A stretch of 64,000 nt of DNA from Phyllobacterium zundukense (GTDB lineage: Bacteria > Pseudomonadota > Alphaproteobacteria > Rhizobiales > Rhizobiaceae): contig NZ_CP104971.1 of NCBI RefSeq assembly GCF_025452195.1, positions 1-64,000 on the forward strand. Direction: 5' to 3'. This document shows positions 37,845 to 46,522 of the stretch, piece by piece (within the stretch, counting starts at the first letter, position 1; the number at the start of each line of letters is the position of its first letter). The position numbers and the translations under genes were made by a program. Below the pieces are notes generated by a model. The model saw nothing but the letters and a program-made list of their open reading frames with translations, searched no databases and was not told where the DNA came from.

Positions 37845-38653
37845 GGCCTTATCAAGTTAAGTCGCTTTGGAGCGACAGGACGCTGTTTCTGTATTCTCAG
37901 ACTGCGATTGCCGTCGCGGAGCACCACTGCGCGAACGCACGGCGGCGATGATTTCGGATGACGACGGCGGATCGATTTTGGTGGTTTGGGACGAAGAGAT
38001 TTCTGAGTGCTGAGAAGATTGAGACGAAGTGCTGAAGACTTCCCGGCGATCGAAAGCCCTGCATTGCTCGCTCGCGTTTTCGTAGCGGTAGATGGGAATT
38101 CTCCGCCCGGTTGTTCAGCCCCTTATGCGAGCGATGTTCAACACTTGGCATAATTTGTCGTCTTGCTGCTCCGTAGGATCGCAGCTTGTCGGTAATCATG
38201 CGCTTCGGCGTCATGCCTTGCTTCTTCAACAGGCGCACATCAGTAACCGCTTTGCAGCCTTGGTGTTGCGCCGCGATTGAACGATTTCGTCGAGAACATA
38301 CCCATCCTGATCGACGGCGCGCCAAAGCCAGTGTCTCTTTCCACCAATTGAGATCACAACCTCATCGAGGTGCCAGACATCCGCATTTGTCGGCTGCTTG
38401 CGGCTCAATCTTTGTGCATAGGTGGGCCCGAACTTCCTCCCCCATTGGCGGATCGCTTCATATGAGACGACAATGCCGCGCTCGAGCATCATTTCCTCGA
38501 CAAGACGAAGGCTTAACGGGAAACGGTAATACAACCACACTGCATGCGCGATGATCTGTGCTGGAAAACGATGGCGCTTGTAAGTGACTGGGACCTGGCT
38601 CATGCAGATCAACTATCCTGCATAAGCTGATACCAAGTTAACTTGATAACGCC
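37845..38653 (-). mobile_element. IS6-family insertion sequence
   Basis: The element is about 809 bp. Terminal inverted repeats are GGCCTTATCAAGTTAAGT (37845 inward) and GGCGTTATCAAGTTAACT (38653 inward). Flanking 8-mers (CGAGCAGG left, TTCCGAAC right) do not match, so no target duplication remains, which points to a later deletion or recombination. It separates two incomplete genes. Confidence 0.85.
37897..38603 (-). pseudogene. IS6-family transposase, frameshifted
   Basis: The start is the ATG at 38603 (MSQVPVTYKRHRFP). The DDE triad is visible across two frames: WHLDEVVISI (first D), MITDKLRSYG (second D) and NNRAENSHLPLRKRE (E). The frame breaks near 38235, where AKRLL is followed by a stop in one frame and RLLKKQGMTP continues in another, consistent with a 1-2 base indel. 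The product is probably inactive unless a programmed or sequencing error explains the shift. Confidence 0.85.
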
Positions 38654-39017
38654 TTCCGAACGAGCTCTTTCCATTCTTCTCTGCGAAGACGAGCCGCTCA
38701 TCATGATGCACGTTTCCGAATTTCTGAAATCGCGTGGATTTTCGGTCACCGAAACTGTGAAGGCTTCTGAAGCTCTAGCTGAGATGGCCATGGCCAAGTT
38801 CGACATCATTGTTGCGGATATCGAACTGCCAGATATTTCAGGGGTGGAACTGGCTAAATCTGCCCGCGCAATCGATCCTGACATTGGCATCATCTTTGCA
38901 ACAGGCCACTTGGACCCGCAGAACGCGCGCCAAATACCAGCGTCCCTGGTGTTGAGCAAACCATTTGGCGAGAAACAATTGTTGCGCGCAATCCGAAAGT
39001 TGACTGTCGATTCTTGA
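38643..39017 (+). CDS. Single-domain response regulator
   Basis: This is a receiver-only protein of 124 residues. It has the acidic pair in LLCEDEP, the phospho-acceptor Asp in IIVADIELPD, the Thr in IFATGHL and the Lys in LSKPFG, so it should be phosphorylatable. The only start in frame is a TTG at 38643, inside the right inverted repeat of the IS6-family element, and no ribosome site precedes it. The first residues (ITPSERA) are therefore of IS or junction origin. The original 5' end was probably lost, although the receiver fold looks complete. No histidine kinase is nearby. Confidence 0.75.
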   Translation: MITPSERALSILLCEDEPLIMMHVSEFLKSRGFSVTETVKASEALAEMAMAKFDIIVADIELPDISGVELAKSARAIDPDIGIIFATGHLDPQNARQIPASLVLSKPFGEKQLLRAIRKLTVDS

Positions 39018-39159
39018 CCGCGTCGCAAGGACGAAATTCAAAAGCTCATAGCTAGATCATCGACCGTTGGGTGGTGCAATCCAGCTAAGGTGTTGTAGTG
39101 TTTGGAGGCCGTTATTACTGAATTTAACTCTCAAGGATCTGTCTCCGGAGCTCGTTACT

Positions 39160-39660
39160 TCACGGTCGGGGAATCAGGCGGGCGACCATGATCATCGGGT
39201 TCAGCGGATCATAGGCGTCCCGTGGCTCTCCCTTTCCGGGCTTGCCGATATCTTGAGCCAATTTACCCTTTGCCCCGAGCATGTATTCTGCGCCGGCGCA
39301 TAAGTGGGCGAGGGCCCGATAGTCAAAATGGTTGAAGGTCATCCGGGCAGCGTCATATGCGTAACGCTGTGCGGACAAAGCCGCATTGCCCATACCCGTG
39401 CTGGCAAGATAGGCCATTAGCTTGGACCTATTGATCTTGGCGCCCTGACAGTAAGAACCGACAAGTCGGGCAACGACGAAATTCCTCGCGCCCGTCTGCA
39501 GCGGATTTTGCAGATCAAGAGAATATTCGGTGAGATAGGGATTTGTCGCTGGATCGTTTGTCATCGTCTTTCGCCATGATGTGGGAAACTTTTCCGCAGC
39601 CGTGGCTCCATGGCTGAACACCACTAACGCAGCGACGATGATGAGTAGATGCTTCTTCAT
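39160..39660 (-). CDS. Exported hypothetical protein
   Basis: The protein has 166 residues. It starts with MKKHLLIIVAALVVFSHGATAA, a Sec signal peptide with cleavage near residue 22. The mature part has two Cys (GSYCQGAK and LAHLCAGAE) that may pair, and helical stretches. The family is not recognised. It lies 69 bp downstream of the ClpP-fold periplasmic protein on the same strand, so the two may form an operon acting in the periplasm. Confidence 0.75.
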   Translation of the reverse strand: MKKHLLIIVAALVVFSHGATAAEKFPTSWRKTMTNDPATNPYLTEYSLDLQNPLQTGARNFVVARLVGSYCQGAKINRSKLMAYLASTGMGNAALSAQRYAYDAARMTFNHFDYRALAHLCAGAEYMLGAKGKLAQDIGKPGKGEPRDAYDPLNPMIMVARLIPRP

Positions 39661-39729
39661 GGATGAAACCTTTGGTTCAATTTGTTGAATACGGTGTGGC
39701 GCAATGTTTTATCGACTGCTCCAGATCAA

Positions 39730-41193
39730 CTACTGGTCGAACGGCGGCGGAGGCTCGATGGTACGGTCGTAAGTGAATATCTCAACGGCCGTTGCTCCAA
39801 CCTGCGGACCGTATCCAAGTGCAACAGCGGTGAAAGTCCTCTCTGTTCGGAGGAACTTGCCTGTGTCCGCTGATATCCAGACCTTGCTTTTGGCTCGATT
39901 GGGCCCCCGGTGCCAGTCGGCGGCAATCACGATCGCTTTCATGGTTCCAATAACCTCGTCTGCTAGCCTGGAACAGTTCTCGAAGACCGGCTCACCATTT
40001 TGCTGACCTTCAATTATCGGTCGGGGATATTTCTTCCAGCCCGCATTCCGCTTGTTTTCATAGACAAAAGACCCGTCAAAGCGATTTTCGCTTAAGATGA
40101 GTTTTGCCGGGTATCTGTTCGGGGCAACGTCATGGATGATGTCCTGATATCTGCCCGTATTACGCGTCTTTTCGTTGCCAGCGATTAGTTCGTCGCATGC
40201 AGAGTTGCTGATAACCTCCGATGTGCTGATTTCGACTGATGGTTTTTGCTGCATTGGCGGTGAAGCAGCAACGACGGTAGTCTTGCTGTCCGCAAGAGCG
40301 ATGCAGTGTGGTGGCGCTGGCAGCGCCTCACAAACGCGGTAGGACACAAAATCGCGAACGGCGCTCTCGCCAGTGATGATTTTCATCGCCTTCATTTCGT
40401 CGCGGGAAAGCGTGTACATATCGGCAGCGGGTACTGAAAGCGCTTTTTTCAAGAGCGCCGGACTGACTCCCATTTCATTTAAATAGGCGGTCAGATTGCC
40501 ACGAAGCGACGCGGTCAATTTTGTGGTTGTGCGGGTTGTCACCTGCTTATGCCCGACGACCCTTCTATCAATCACGCGTTTTTTGCCTCGGATGGATTTG
40601 TACTCGTTGCGGTAAATAGGCTCGCGACGAAAAAAGGTCGTCGTAATTTGGTGCACGCCCACCTGCGCCCACCCGCCAGCAAATCGATGCACACCACCTG
40701 CCATCATGTATCCGCAAGATGAGTTGCATTGTGCTTGGTAGTCATAGGCAAATCCGCGATACGTACCATCTGCGTTTTTGGGCGGCAGACAGTCCTCCCT
40801 GGCAGTCGGGCAACCTGACAGACGTGTCGTTCCCACGACAACGTCAAGTCCTTTCTTCCGGATCATGCGTCCCAATTTGATCCCAGCTTCGACGCTGCCG
40901 CCAAGCGAATTGACGACGATCGGAAGACGGCGCGTGCCGAGTTGCTTCAATATCGCCGAAAACAACGCAGGGGTCGTTTCGGCAATCTTTCCTTCCATCG
41001 AGATCCATTCCGGACAAAGGGGCTCGCAAGCCGGAAGGTCGCCCCGCACAAGCTTGATCCGCATTGGCTGCCAGTCCGGACCGGTTCGATCCTCTTGTGC
41101 TGCCAGGCCTGAGCCGGGGAACGCCAGACAACAGATCGCGGCGAGAACCGATCGAGCCAATGTGGTCCACACCTCATCCCAAATACGAGACAT
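39730..41193 (-). CDS. Periplasmic ClpP-fold protein (COG3904-like)
   Basis: The protein has 487 residues from the ATG at 41193 (GAGGGGAC upstream); a longer frame to 41292 has no ribosome site. A signal peptide (ARSVLAAICCLAFPGSGLAA) is followed by a ClpP/crotonase-like core. That core has the oxyanion strand VVNSLGGSVEAGIKLGRMI, a candidate nucleophile Ser in CNSSCGYMMAGG and a candidate His in QVGVHQ. Cys-rich inserts (DLPACEPLCPEW, SGCPTAREDC) suggest disulfides in the periplasm. The C-terminal 170 residues form a separate domain with no clear match. A degenerate paralogue lies at 59568-60221 beside the second secretion locus. Peptidase activity is inferred from the fold only. Confidence 0.82.
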   Translation of the reverse strand: MSRIWDEVWTTLARSVLAAICCLAFPGSGLAAQEDRTGPDWQPMRIKLVRGDLPACEPLCPEWISMEGKIAETTPALFSAILKQLGTRRLPIVVNSLGGSVEAGIKLGRMIRKKGLDVVVGTTRLSGCPTAREDCLPPKNADGTYRGFAYDYQAQCNSSCGYMMAGGVHRFAGGWAQVGVHQITTTFFRREPIYRNEYKSIRGKKRVIDRRVVGHKQVTTRTTTKLTASLRGNLTAYLNEMGVSPALLKKALSVPAADMYTLSRDEMKAMKIITGESAVRDFVSYRVCEALPAPPHCIALADSKTTVVAASPPMQQKPSVEISTSEVISNSACDELIAGNEKTRNTGRYQDIIHDVAPNRYPAKLILSENRFDGSFVYENKRNAGWKKYPRPIIEGQQNGEPVFENCSRLADEVIGTMKAIVIAADWHRGPNRAKSKVWISADTGKFLRTERTFTAVALGYGPQVGATAVEIFTYDRTIEPPPPFDQ

Positions 41194-41266
41194 GTCCCCT
41201 CGCTCTTTAAAACCAAAACTGTAATGTGTTGAGACACCGGAAGCGGACGCTTCGGTACGGTCTTTG

Positions 41267-41461
41267 TTAGCGGGCGACAATCTTGAGCGCATCCTGCGTT
41301 TGCGGTGTGATTGTCCCGATTACTTTTAGCCCACCAGCTGTGGCGATACGCCAGTTGGCTCCGGAAAAAACCAAAGCCGGACAGTGCATCCGAAGGCGCA
41401 CGATTGCAGCATCGAGTAAGTCGATTGTCAGGCGCTGTGAGCCCAAGATTTGTTTGATCAC
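41267..41461 (-). CDS. Possible small protein containing the dispersed repeat
   Basis: This is a 64-residue frame with a GTG start at 41461 and GGGGGA about 12 bases before it. It reads IDLLDAAIVRLRMHCPALVF and ends GGLKVIGTITPQTQDALKIVAR. The 55-bp repeat (41361-41416) lies inside it, and the other copy at 33287 encodes a similar minus-strand stretch (PIVRLRMHYPALVFPGK). Coding status is uncertain. Confidence 0.35.
   Translation of the reverse strand: MIKQILGSQRLTIDLLDAAIVRLRMHCPALVFSGANWRIATAGGLKVIGTITPQTQDALKIVAR
41361..41416. repeat. 55-bp dispersed repeat, copy 2
   Basis: This is the partner of 33287-33341, with about 52 of 56 bases identical. No terminal inverted repeats or target duplications were seen. 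Confidence 0.7.
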
Positions 41462-41607
41462 GCTTTATAGTCCCCCGATACATTTTGTTATATGAATATA
41501 TAGTTTTCGCAAGAGCAAACAGACGATGCCTTGGTAAATTTCATGCATCGTTCGGAGCGAGTAAGACGTTGCGAGTTTAGTTTCCGGCCACTTGAGGGAG
41601 TTTTACA

Positions 41608-42633
41608 ATGTCCACCATCCGAAATCTCGTATTCGCCGGCATGCTTGCGGCGGCATCATTTGCCGTTGCACCTGCCTATGCGCTCACTGCGAAGCAATGC
41701 AGCGTCAAGTATCAGGCGGCAAAGGAGGCAGGAACGCTTGGTGGTTTGAAATGGAATGATTTCCGCAAAGCTGAGTGTGCTTCTGATGCCGCACCGGCAA
41801 CGGAGACGAAAAAGCCGGCGAGCAAGACAAAATCCGATACCACAACAACACCCACAGCCGCAGGCGGCACCGATGTGGGTGGTGGTTTGACGATGAAGGA
41901 ATGCAGCGCAAAATATCAGGCTGCAAAGAGTGCCGGTACATTGGGTGGACTGAAGTGGAATGATTTCCGCAAAGCCCAATGTAGCGCGGATTCTACTGCT
42001 GAAGCTCCGGCAAGCCCAACCAAAACCAGCAAAACCGCGACCAACAGCGCCAGTGATGATGGCGGTCTGACGATGAAGGAATGCAGCGCCAAATATCAGA
42101 CTGCCAAGAGCGCCGGAACATTGGGTGGTCTAAAGTGGAACGACTTCCGCAAAGCACAGTGCAGCACCGGTGCATCTGCTACAGCCAATCAGCAACCGGC
42201 TCAACCGACAACGACTGCGACCGCCGCATCGGATGACAGCAATGGCGCTGGTCTGTCGATGAAAGAATGCAGCGTCAAATATCAAGCGGCCAAGACGGCG
42301 GGCACGCTCGGCGGCTTGAAGTGGAATGATTTCCGTAAAGCGCAATGCAGTGCCGATGCCTCTACAGCCAATGATGACGAGACTGCTCCAACTGCCGATA
42401 CCGCCACATACAAGGGCGAGCCGGCAGCACCGACGGCAGCTGCTCCGCGCGGCGTGGGTTTCCCGAGCGCCATCGCGACCAAGTTTTCCAGTGAAAGCCC
42501 AGGCAAGGCCCGCATGCACACGTGCCTGGAACAATACTATGCCAACAAACAGAACAACTCTCTTGGAGGGCTGAAGTGGATTCAAAAGGGCGGCGGCTAT
42601 TACAGCCTGTGCAATTCCCGATTGAAGAGCTAA
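41608..42633 (+). CDS. Exported protein with four tandem repeats
   Basis: The protein has 341 residues, with a strong site (GAGGGAG) before the ATG. The signal peptide is LVFAGMLAAASFAVAPAYA. Four copies of a 30-residue unit, (K/M)xCSxKYQxAKxAGTLGGLKWNDFRKAxC, begin near residues 29, 94, 153 and 215, each bounded by two Cys and separated by Thr/Ala/Lys-rich linkers. A diverged fifth unit (CLEQYYANKQNNSLGGLKW) closes the protein. Similar Rhizobiales proteins are sometimes labelled PsiF-repeat, but the link is weak. Each unit probably forms a disulfide-closed helical hairpin in the periplasm or at the surface. The role is unknown. Confidence 0.8.
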   Translation: MSTIRNLVFAGMLAAASFAVAPAYALTAKQCSVKYQAAKEAGTLGGLKWNDFRKAECASDAAPATETKKPASKTKSDTTTTPTAAGGTDVGGGLTMKECSAKYQAAKSAGTLGGLKWNDFRKAQCSADSTAEAPASPTKTSKTATNSASDDGGLTMKECSAKYQTAKSAGTLGGLKWNDFRKAQCSTGASATANQQPAQPTTTATAASDDSNGAGLSMKECSVKYQAAKTAGTLGGLKWNDFRKAQCSADASTANDDETAPTADTATYKGEPAAPTAAAPRGVGFPSAIATKFSSESPGKARMHTCLEQYYANKQNNSLGGLKWIQKGGGYYSLCNSRLKS

Positions 42634-42645
42634 GCGCCAAAAACA

Positions 42646-42682
42646 GGATATGAACTACCAGAGAAATTGGCAGCTCATATCC
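42646..42682 (+). terminator. Hairpin after the repeat-protein gene
   Basis: GGATATGA (42646-42653) pairs with TCATATCC (42675-42682), with partial inner pairing (CCA/TGG). There is no T-run, so it may be a transcript-end stabiliser rather than a true terminator. Confidence 0.4.
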
Positions 42683-42816
42683 GGATCAATTCGAACAGGG
42701 AGGACAGAAATGTTTTAGGGCTGGTCCTATTGTCTACAGGCCTAATAATATAGCCATTGCTTTGTTCTTGCATTGATGATTTTCATAGGCTGCGAAAACA
42801 GAAATGTGGGGGAACA

Positions 42817-42954
42817 ATGAAGTATTTTTCAATTCTTTTGTTAGTTTTATCATCAATGATTGCTGGTCCCGTCGTGGCTTCCGCGCACAGTGGGGGCACT
42901 GACGCCAATGGCTGCCACGAGGATCACAAGCGCGGCGGGCGTCATTGTCATTGA
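42817..42954 (+). CDS. Short exported His/Cys peptide (YHYH-like tail)
   Basis: The peptide has 45 residues. The ATG at 42817 follows GTGGGGGAAC. It consists of a signal peptide (ILLLVLSSMIAGPVVASA) and a mature tail of about 20 residues, SGGTDANGCHEDHKRGG ending RHCH. The GGTDxxGCHxDxKxGGxHCH pattern closes many YHYH/nuclease-associated proteins and could bind metal through Cys and His. A staphylococcal-nuclease remnant lies about 450 bp downstream, a known neighbour or fusion partner of this motif. The peptide may work alone in metal binding. Confidence 0.7.
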   Translation: MKYFSILLLVLSSMIAGPVVASAHSGGTDANGCHEDHKRGGRHCH

Positions 42955-42969
42955 TCTAAGCCGTAATCA

Positions 42970-43000
42970 GCAAACGACATCGCAACGCGATGCCGTTTGC
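42970..43000 (+). terminator. Strong hairpin after the His/Cys peptide gene
   Basis: GCAAACG and CATCGC pair with GCGATG and CGTTTGC across one A/C mismatch and a 3-base loop (AAC). It lies 15 bp after the stop. No T-run follows. Confidence 0.5.
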
Positions 43001-43389
43001 TCGCCGGGAGCTTTGTGCCTCTTTGTTTGTCTAAACTCGATCGCTCCAGGCTGCCAGACGGAAAACTGCCAATATTTGTATGACGCTGCCCATATTTCGG
43101 CGAACGGCCATATAACGACAGGCACCTCACCATCGTTTTTTTAATCGGATAGCGGAGATTAATACGAACCGCTAAGCGGCCTCTGTACGAATTCATGGAC
43201 GAGATTGCTGCGGGTGCCCGTTCACATCATCAATTTTTACGAAATTGCCGAACTCAATTTTTATCGCTTCTTACGATGCTTCCAACCGGGCTAGGGGCAA
43301 GATGAGCAAGAGACCAGGGCTGATCGTAAATAACGTCCCTATTCTGGAGAACGGCACTCCTTCCCACTCGCCTTGGTTAGATAAGCTGC

Positions 43390-43653
43390 AAGAGAAACAC
43401 GAGCCGCAGACACTAAAGTTCTTGGCGCTGAAAGCCTGTATATCGTTGACGGCGACACGATCCAATACAACAGCGAGAAAATAAGGATTGCCAACATCGA
43501 AGCGATCAGTCAGTCCGCCAGGAAGATACAGCGAGTTCAAGCGCCCGCGACTATCCTCATTCTCGCCGAGCCCTCACGGGAGAAGGCGGATAACCGTTTT
43601 TCCCCCGCGCCGCTCCGCCGAATTGAAGGTGGCGACCGCATTGTCCAGACTTG
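43390..43653 (+). pseudogene. Staphylococcal-nuclease-like (SNase) remnant
   Basis: In one frame, LYIVDGDTIQYN and EKIRIANIEA match the start of thermonuclease-family proteins (VDGDT with a Ca2+-binding Asp, then IRIxxIDAPE). After IANIEA the sequence departs from the family, and the catalytic Arg/Glu region is missing. No start codon with a ribosome site is visible. It overlaps the 3' end of the oxidoreductase gene on the other strand, so that end may be a deletion joint. Confidence 0.65.
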
Positions 43654-44491
43654 AAACCTTGCCGATGTTGGTCCGCAGTCTTCCGTCCCGGACCCGCTGA
43701 ACGATCTCGGATAGCTGGGCACGATCGGCCTCGACGACGAAGTCAACCGCCAGGCCATCCGCAGGGCGAATATCCGTCGGTCCGACGGCTGTTACAAGCG
43801 TTCCTCCGGGCCGGATCAACGCTGCAGACCGCTTCTGAACATCGCCGCCGATAACGTCAAATACCAGATCGACGCTGCCGACGTCTTCCAGGGCGTCGTT
43901 CCCGAGGTCGACGAATTCATTTGCACCGAAGTCCAGAGCCTTCTGGCGGTCGGCGGCGCGTCCAGTGCCGATGACATAGGCGCCGGCCTCCCGCGCAAGC
44001 TGCGTCACGATCGAGCCGACGGCGCCAGCCGCGCCGTGTGCGAGCACGCTCTGCCCCGCTTGAAGGCGGCCGTGCTGAAACAGCCCCTGCCATGCGGTCA
44101 GGCCAGATATCGGCAGGCTTGCGCCCACCGTGAAGTCGACGTAGCCGGGCAATGGCGCGAGGTTGCGGGCCTCTATGGCGACGTACTCAGCGAGTGTGCC
44201 GTCGCGATACCAGTCAGACAGGCCGAACACGCGCTGACCGAGCGACAGCCCCGTGGTGCCATAGCCCAGCGCGGTGACCACGCCGGCCAGCTCATGGCCG
44301 AGGATCGATGGCGTCCGATCACGAAAGGACCGATCGGTCCAGGTCGAAGGCCAATCCAGTTCGGTGTTGACGAACCCCGCCGCATGGACCTGTACGACGA
44401 CGTCGTTTATCGCGGCCTGCGGCTCGGGCCGCTCCACCAGCTTCATTCCGGCTGTTCCCGCAGCCTGGTCGGTCGCTACGATCGCTTTCAT
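43574..44491 (-). CDS. NADP-dependent quinone oxidoreductase (zinc-less MDR family)
   Basis: The protein has 305 residues from the ATG at 44491 (GAGGAGAC upstream). The MDR architecture is complete: the GroES-like part with LGHELAGVVTALG, then the Rossmann NADP site AHGAAGAVGSIVTQLA and IGTGRA. The zinc ligands of alcohol dehydrogenases are absent, which places it with quinone/enone reductases. It probably reduces quinones or unsaturated carbonyls with NADPH in the cytoplasm. It is the last gene of the one-strand redox set that begins with an AraC regulator at 48259. A 161-bp gap precedes it, so it may have its own promoter. Confidence 0.88.
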   Translation of the reverse strand: MKAIVATDQAAGTAGMKLVERPEPQAAINDVVVQVHAAGFVNTELDWPSTWTDRSFRDRTPSILGHELAGVVTALGYGTTGLSLGQRVFGLSDWYRDGTLAEYVAIEARNLAPLPGYVDFTVGASLPISGLTAWQGLFQHGRLQAGQSVLAHGAAGAVGSIVTQLAREAGAYVIGTGRAADRQKALDFGANEFVDLGNDALEDVGSVDLVFDVIGGDVQKRSAALIRPGGTLVTAVGPTDIRPADGLAVDFVVEADRAQLSEIVQRVRDGRLRTNIGKVSSLDNAVATFNSAERRGGKTVIRLLP

Positions 44492-44652
44492 GGGAATTGT
44501 CTCCTCAGATATTTGTTGGTTGGGGTAAATTACAGGCGTGGAAGGTTTTTTCGATCTCTCGCGCAACTCGTTATTGGCTTGACGCCTTCCGCGAAGACCT
44601 TGTTGTCGAATTGCTGTGTGATGTCGCGCGGCGAGCCCGGTTTATCGCGGCC

Positions 44653-45132
44653 TCAACCGCGCGGCAGCGGTGGGCGCTTCATCGTCAAAAGTTCCGTCAC
44701 ATCATGCAGATCATCTGCCGATGAGATGGCAAGTGTCAGCCATTTTCCGTCGATATAGGTTTTGGCTTCATCATAAAGCCTGACCAGTTGCGGGCGCCAG
44801 ACATAACGCCGTTCCTCGAATTTCTCACGTTCTGCTCCACCCATAACCACAACAGCCGAAAACCGCCGGTATTCCGGCACCAAGGTGGTGAACGCCTTCG
44901 TTTTCTTATAGCGCAAAGACCAACCACGGTTCTTGCCGCCGTAGAGCCAGTCCGGCGCGAAAACTCCCGGATAGAATTCGTCAATCCAGGTCCGCAGTTC
45001 GGTCCAATGGCCGAATGCCTCTGGTCCGAGCCAATCCCGAACGGCGCTGTCATCAGGCGGTGCTGATCTGCCGGCAATTCTGTCGCCGACTTGGGAAGGG
45101 GTACTATTTGATAAAATCATCTGAAGCCTCAT
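44653..45132 (-). CDS. DUF3788 family protein
   Basis: The protein has 159 residues from the ATG at 45132, which overlaps the upstream stop (ATGA), so translation is probably coupled; an ATG at 45120 with GAGG before it is the alternative. The sequence has LYGGKNRGWSLRYKKTKAFTTLVPEYRRFSAVVV-type features of DUF3788 (cited here only as the family pattern): a Trp-rich N-terminal half, then VVMGGAEREKFEE. Members are small soluble proteins of unknown function, often near redox or regulator genes. Nothing shows catalysis. Confidence 0.8.
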   Translation of the reverse strand: MRLQMILSNSTPSQVGDRIAGRSAPPDDSAVRDWLGPEAFGHWTELRTWIDEFYPGVFAPDWLYGGKNRGWSLRYKKTKAFTTLVPEYRRFSAVVVMGGAEREKFEERRYVWRPQLVRLYDEAKTYIDGKWLTLAISSADDLHDVTELLTMKRPPLPRG

Positions 45133-45899
45133 TCAATGGTCCGGCGGGGGCCGGAGGGTTGGGACGCGAGCGTCAAAAGCTTGTGCGCGCCCTCATAATG
45201 CTCCGGGTGACGCTTGCCGGAGCGAGGGGACATCGCGATACGTCTGCCAGTGCTCGAGAGCACCGCAGGACGATCGTGGAACTCTCGAAAATGCTCCGCG
45301 GCGGACAGGTCGAGAGCGGCGAGCACTTTGTCCCTCGCTAACGGCCCCTGACTCCGATCCAGGAAGGCAGTGCCTTGAAGCGGGAGAAATTGTTGAGTCC
45401 TCAGCCCAATGGAGCTGAGTGCCAGCGACAGATAGGGCGTGAGAAAATCCGGCTGGTTAGCTCGCTCACCGGTGAAGAAGCCACCAGAAGCCACCCCGAT
45501 AAAGACCGGACGGTCCCGGAGTATTCCCACCTTGCCGGCCGGCGTTGACTTCATTGTGCGGCCGACGCGCAGAATCTGGTCGATCCAAGCCTTGAGGACC
45601 GAAGGAATCGTCAAATTGTGCATCGGCGTTCCGATGACAATCACATCGGCCGCTTCGACTTCCCGAATAAGCTCTTCGGAAAGATCAAGAGAACCCATCG
45701 GCGGGGCGGCCAACGTTGCCGGCGACGCCAACGCGGCGGCGTAGAGGGCCTCGGTTTGGGGCAGGGGTTCAGCCCCCAAGTCGCGCCGAGTGATGCTCGC
45801 GCCGGGCGCAACCTCAAGAAGCTTTTCGACGATCGCCGCCGAAAGCTGACGGCTGTGCGATTCCCGACGCGGACTGCTATCGATATGGAGAATATTCAT
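45129..45899 (-). CDS. azoR: FMN-dependent NADH-azoreductase-like protein
   Basis: The protein has 256 residues, longer than the usual 200 or so. The flavodoxin-like fold is clear: HIDSSPRRESHSRQLS (FMN phosphate loop), VIVIGTPMHNLTIPSVLKAWIDQI (FMN ring site) and VASGGFFTG. AzoR enzymes reduce quinones and azo compounds with NADH in two-electron steps, protecting against thiol stress. The C-terminal extension of about 50 basic residues is unusual. It is co-directional with the AhpD-like gene 44 bp upstream and overlaps the DUF3788 gene by four bases. Confidence 0.85.
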   Translation of the reverse strand: MNILHIDSSPRRESHSRQLSAAIVEKLLEVAPGASITRRDLGAEPLPQTEALYAAALASPATLAAPPMGSLDLSEELIREVEAADVIVIGTPMHNLTIPSVLKAWIDQILRVGRTMKSTPAGKVGILRDRPVFIGVASGGFFTGERANQPDFLTPYLSLALSSIGLRTQQFLPLQGTAFLDRSQGPLARDKVLAALDLSAAEHFREFHDRPAVLSSTGRRIAMSPRSGKRHPEHYEGAHKLLTLASQPSGPRRTIE

Positions 45900-45943
45900 G
45901 TGATTGATCCCAACAGCTTCAAAAGCTTGCAGCAGGCGAAAGC

Positions 45944-46489
45944 TCAGATCGAGCCGGCTGGTGTCACGGCGGGAAAGTCCTTCTCGTGATCGAACACGTT
46001 GTTGAAGAAGTTCGTCAGGGAATACATGGCCACAAGCGCGACGATCTCGATGATGTTCGCATCGGTATAGCCAGCATCGCGGACGGCTTGGAGATCGGCG
46101 TCGCTGACGTGCCCGCGGGTCTCGATGATTTTCCGCGCAAACTGAACAGCGGCATCCCGCTTCGGGTCGCTGGCGCGGCCCTTCCGGGCGAGGATGATGT
46201 CATCGGCCGGTAGCCTGGCCATATGTTCGGCGGTGTAGCTGTGAACCGTCAGGCAATAGTTGCAACCGTTCACCTCGGAGACGGCAAGGCCGATGCTGTC
46301 GCGTGTCTTTACGTCGAGTGCCTTGCTCAGGGAGCCGAGCAGGGTGGCCCACGCGTTGAACGCGATAGGACTCTGCGCAAAGGCCGCCATCATGTTTGGG
46401 GTGAACCCGATGTTCTTCGTGAACGTATCGAGGGTCCGTTTCGATTCAGCCGGCACCAGGTCCGGCGTCAGAGCAGCAATTCTTGCCAT
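45944..46489 (-). CDS. AhpD-like / carboxymuconolactone decarboxylase family protein
   Basis: The protein has 181 residues from the ATG at 46489, chosen because GGAG lies 8 bases upstream; another ATG four codons earlier overlaps that site. The key motif is EVNGCNYCLTVHSYTA, the CxxC...H redox centre of alkylhydroperoxidase AhpD-type proteins, preceded by the helix LLGSLSKALDVKTRDSIGLAVS. It is a peroxidase-like or thiol-redox protein acting on organic peroxides or electrophiles. It lies between nitroreductase (33 bp upstream) and azoreductase genes, as in stress operons of proteobacteria. Confidence 0.87.
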   Translation of the reverse strand: MARIAALTPDLVPAESKRTLDTFTKNIGFTPNMMAAFAQSPIAFNAWATLLGSLSKALDVKTRDSIGLAVSEVNGCNYCLTVHSYTAEHMARLPADDIILARKGRASDPKRDAAVQFARKIIETRGHVSDADLQAVRDAGYTDANIIEIVALVAMYSLTNFFNNVFDHEKDFPAVTPAGSI

Positions 46490-46522
46490 TATAGTCTCCA
46501 TAAGTGATTAAGTTGATTGGAA

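Noticed and set aside
37837..38661. Search for an 8-bp target duplication around the IS6-family element
   Set aside because: Left CGAGCAGG and right TTCCGAAC do not match, so no duplication is claimed.
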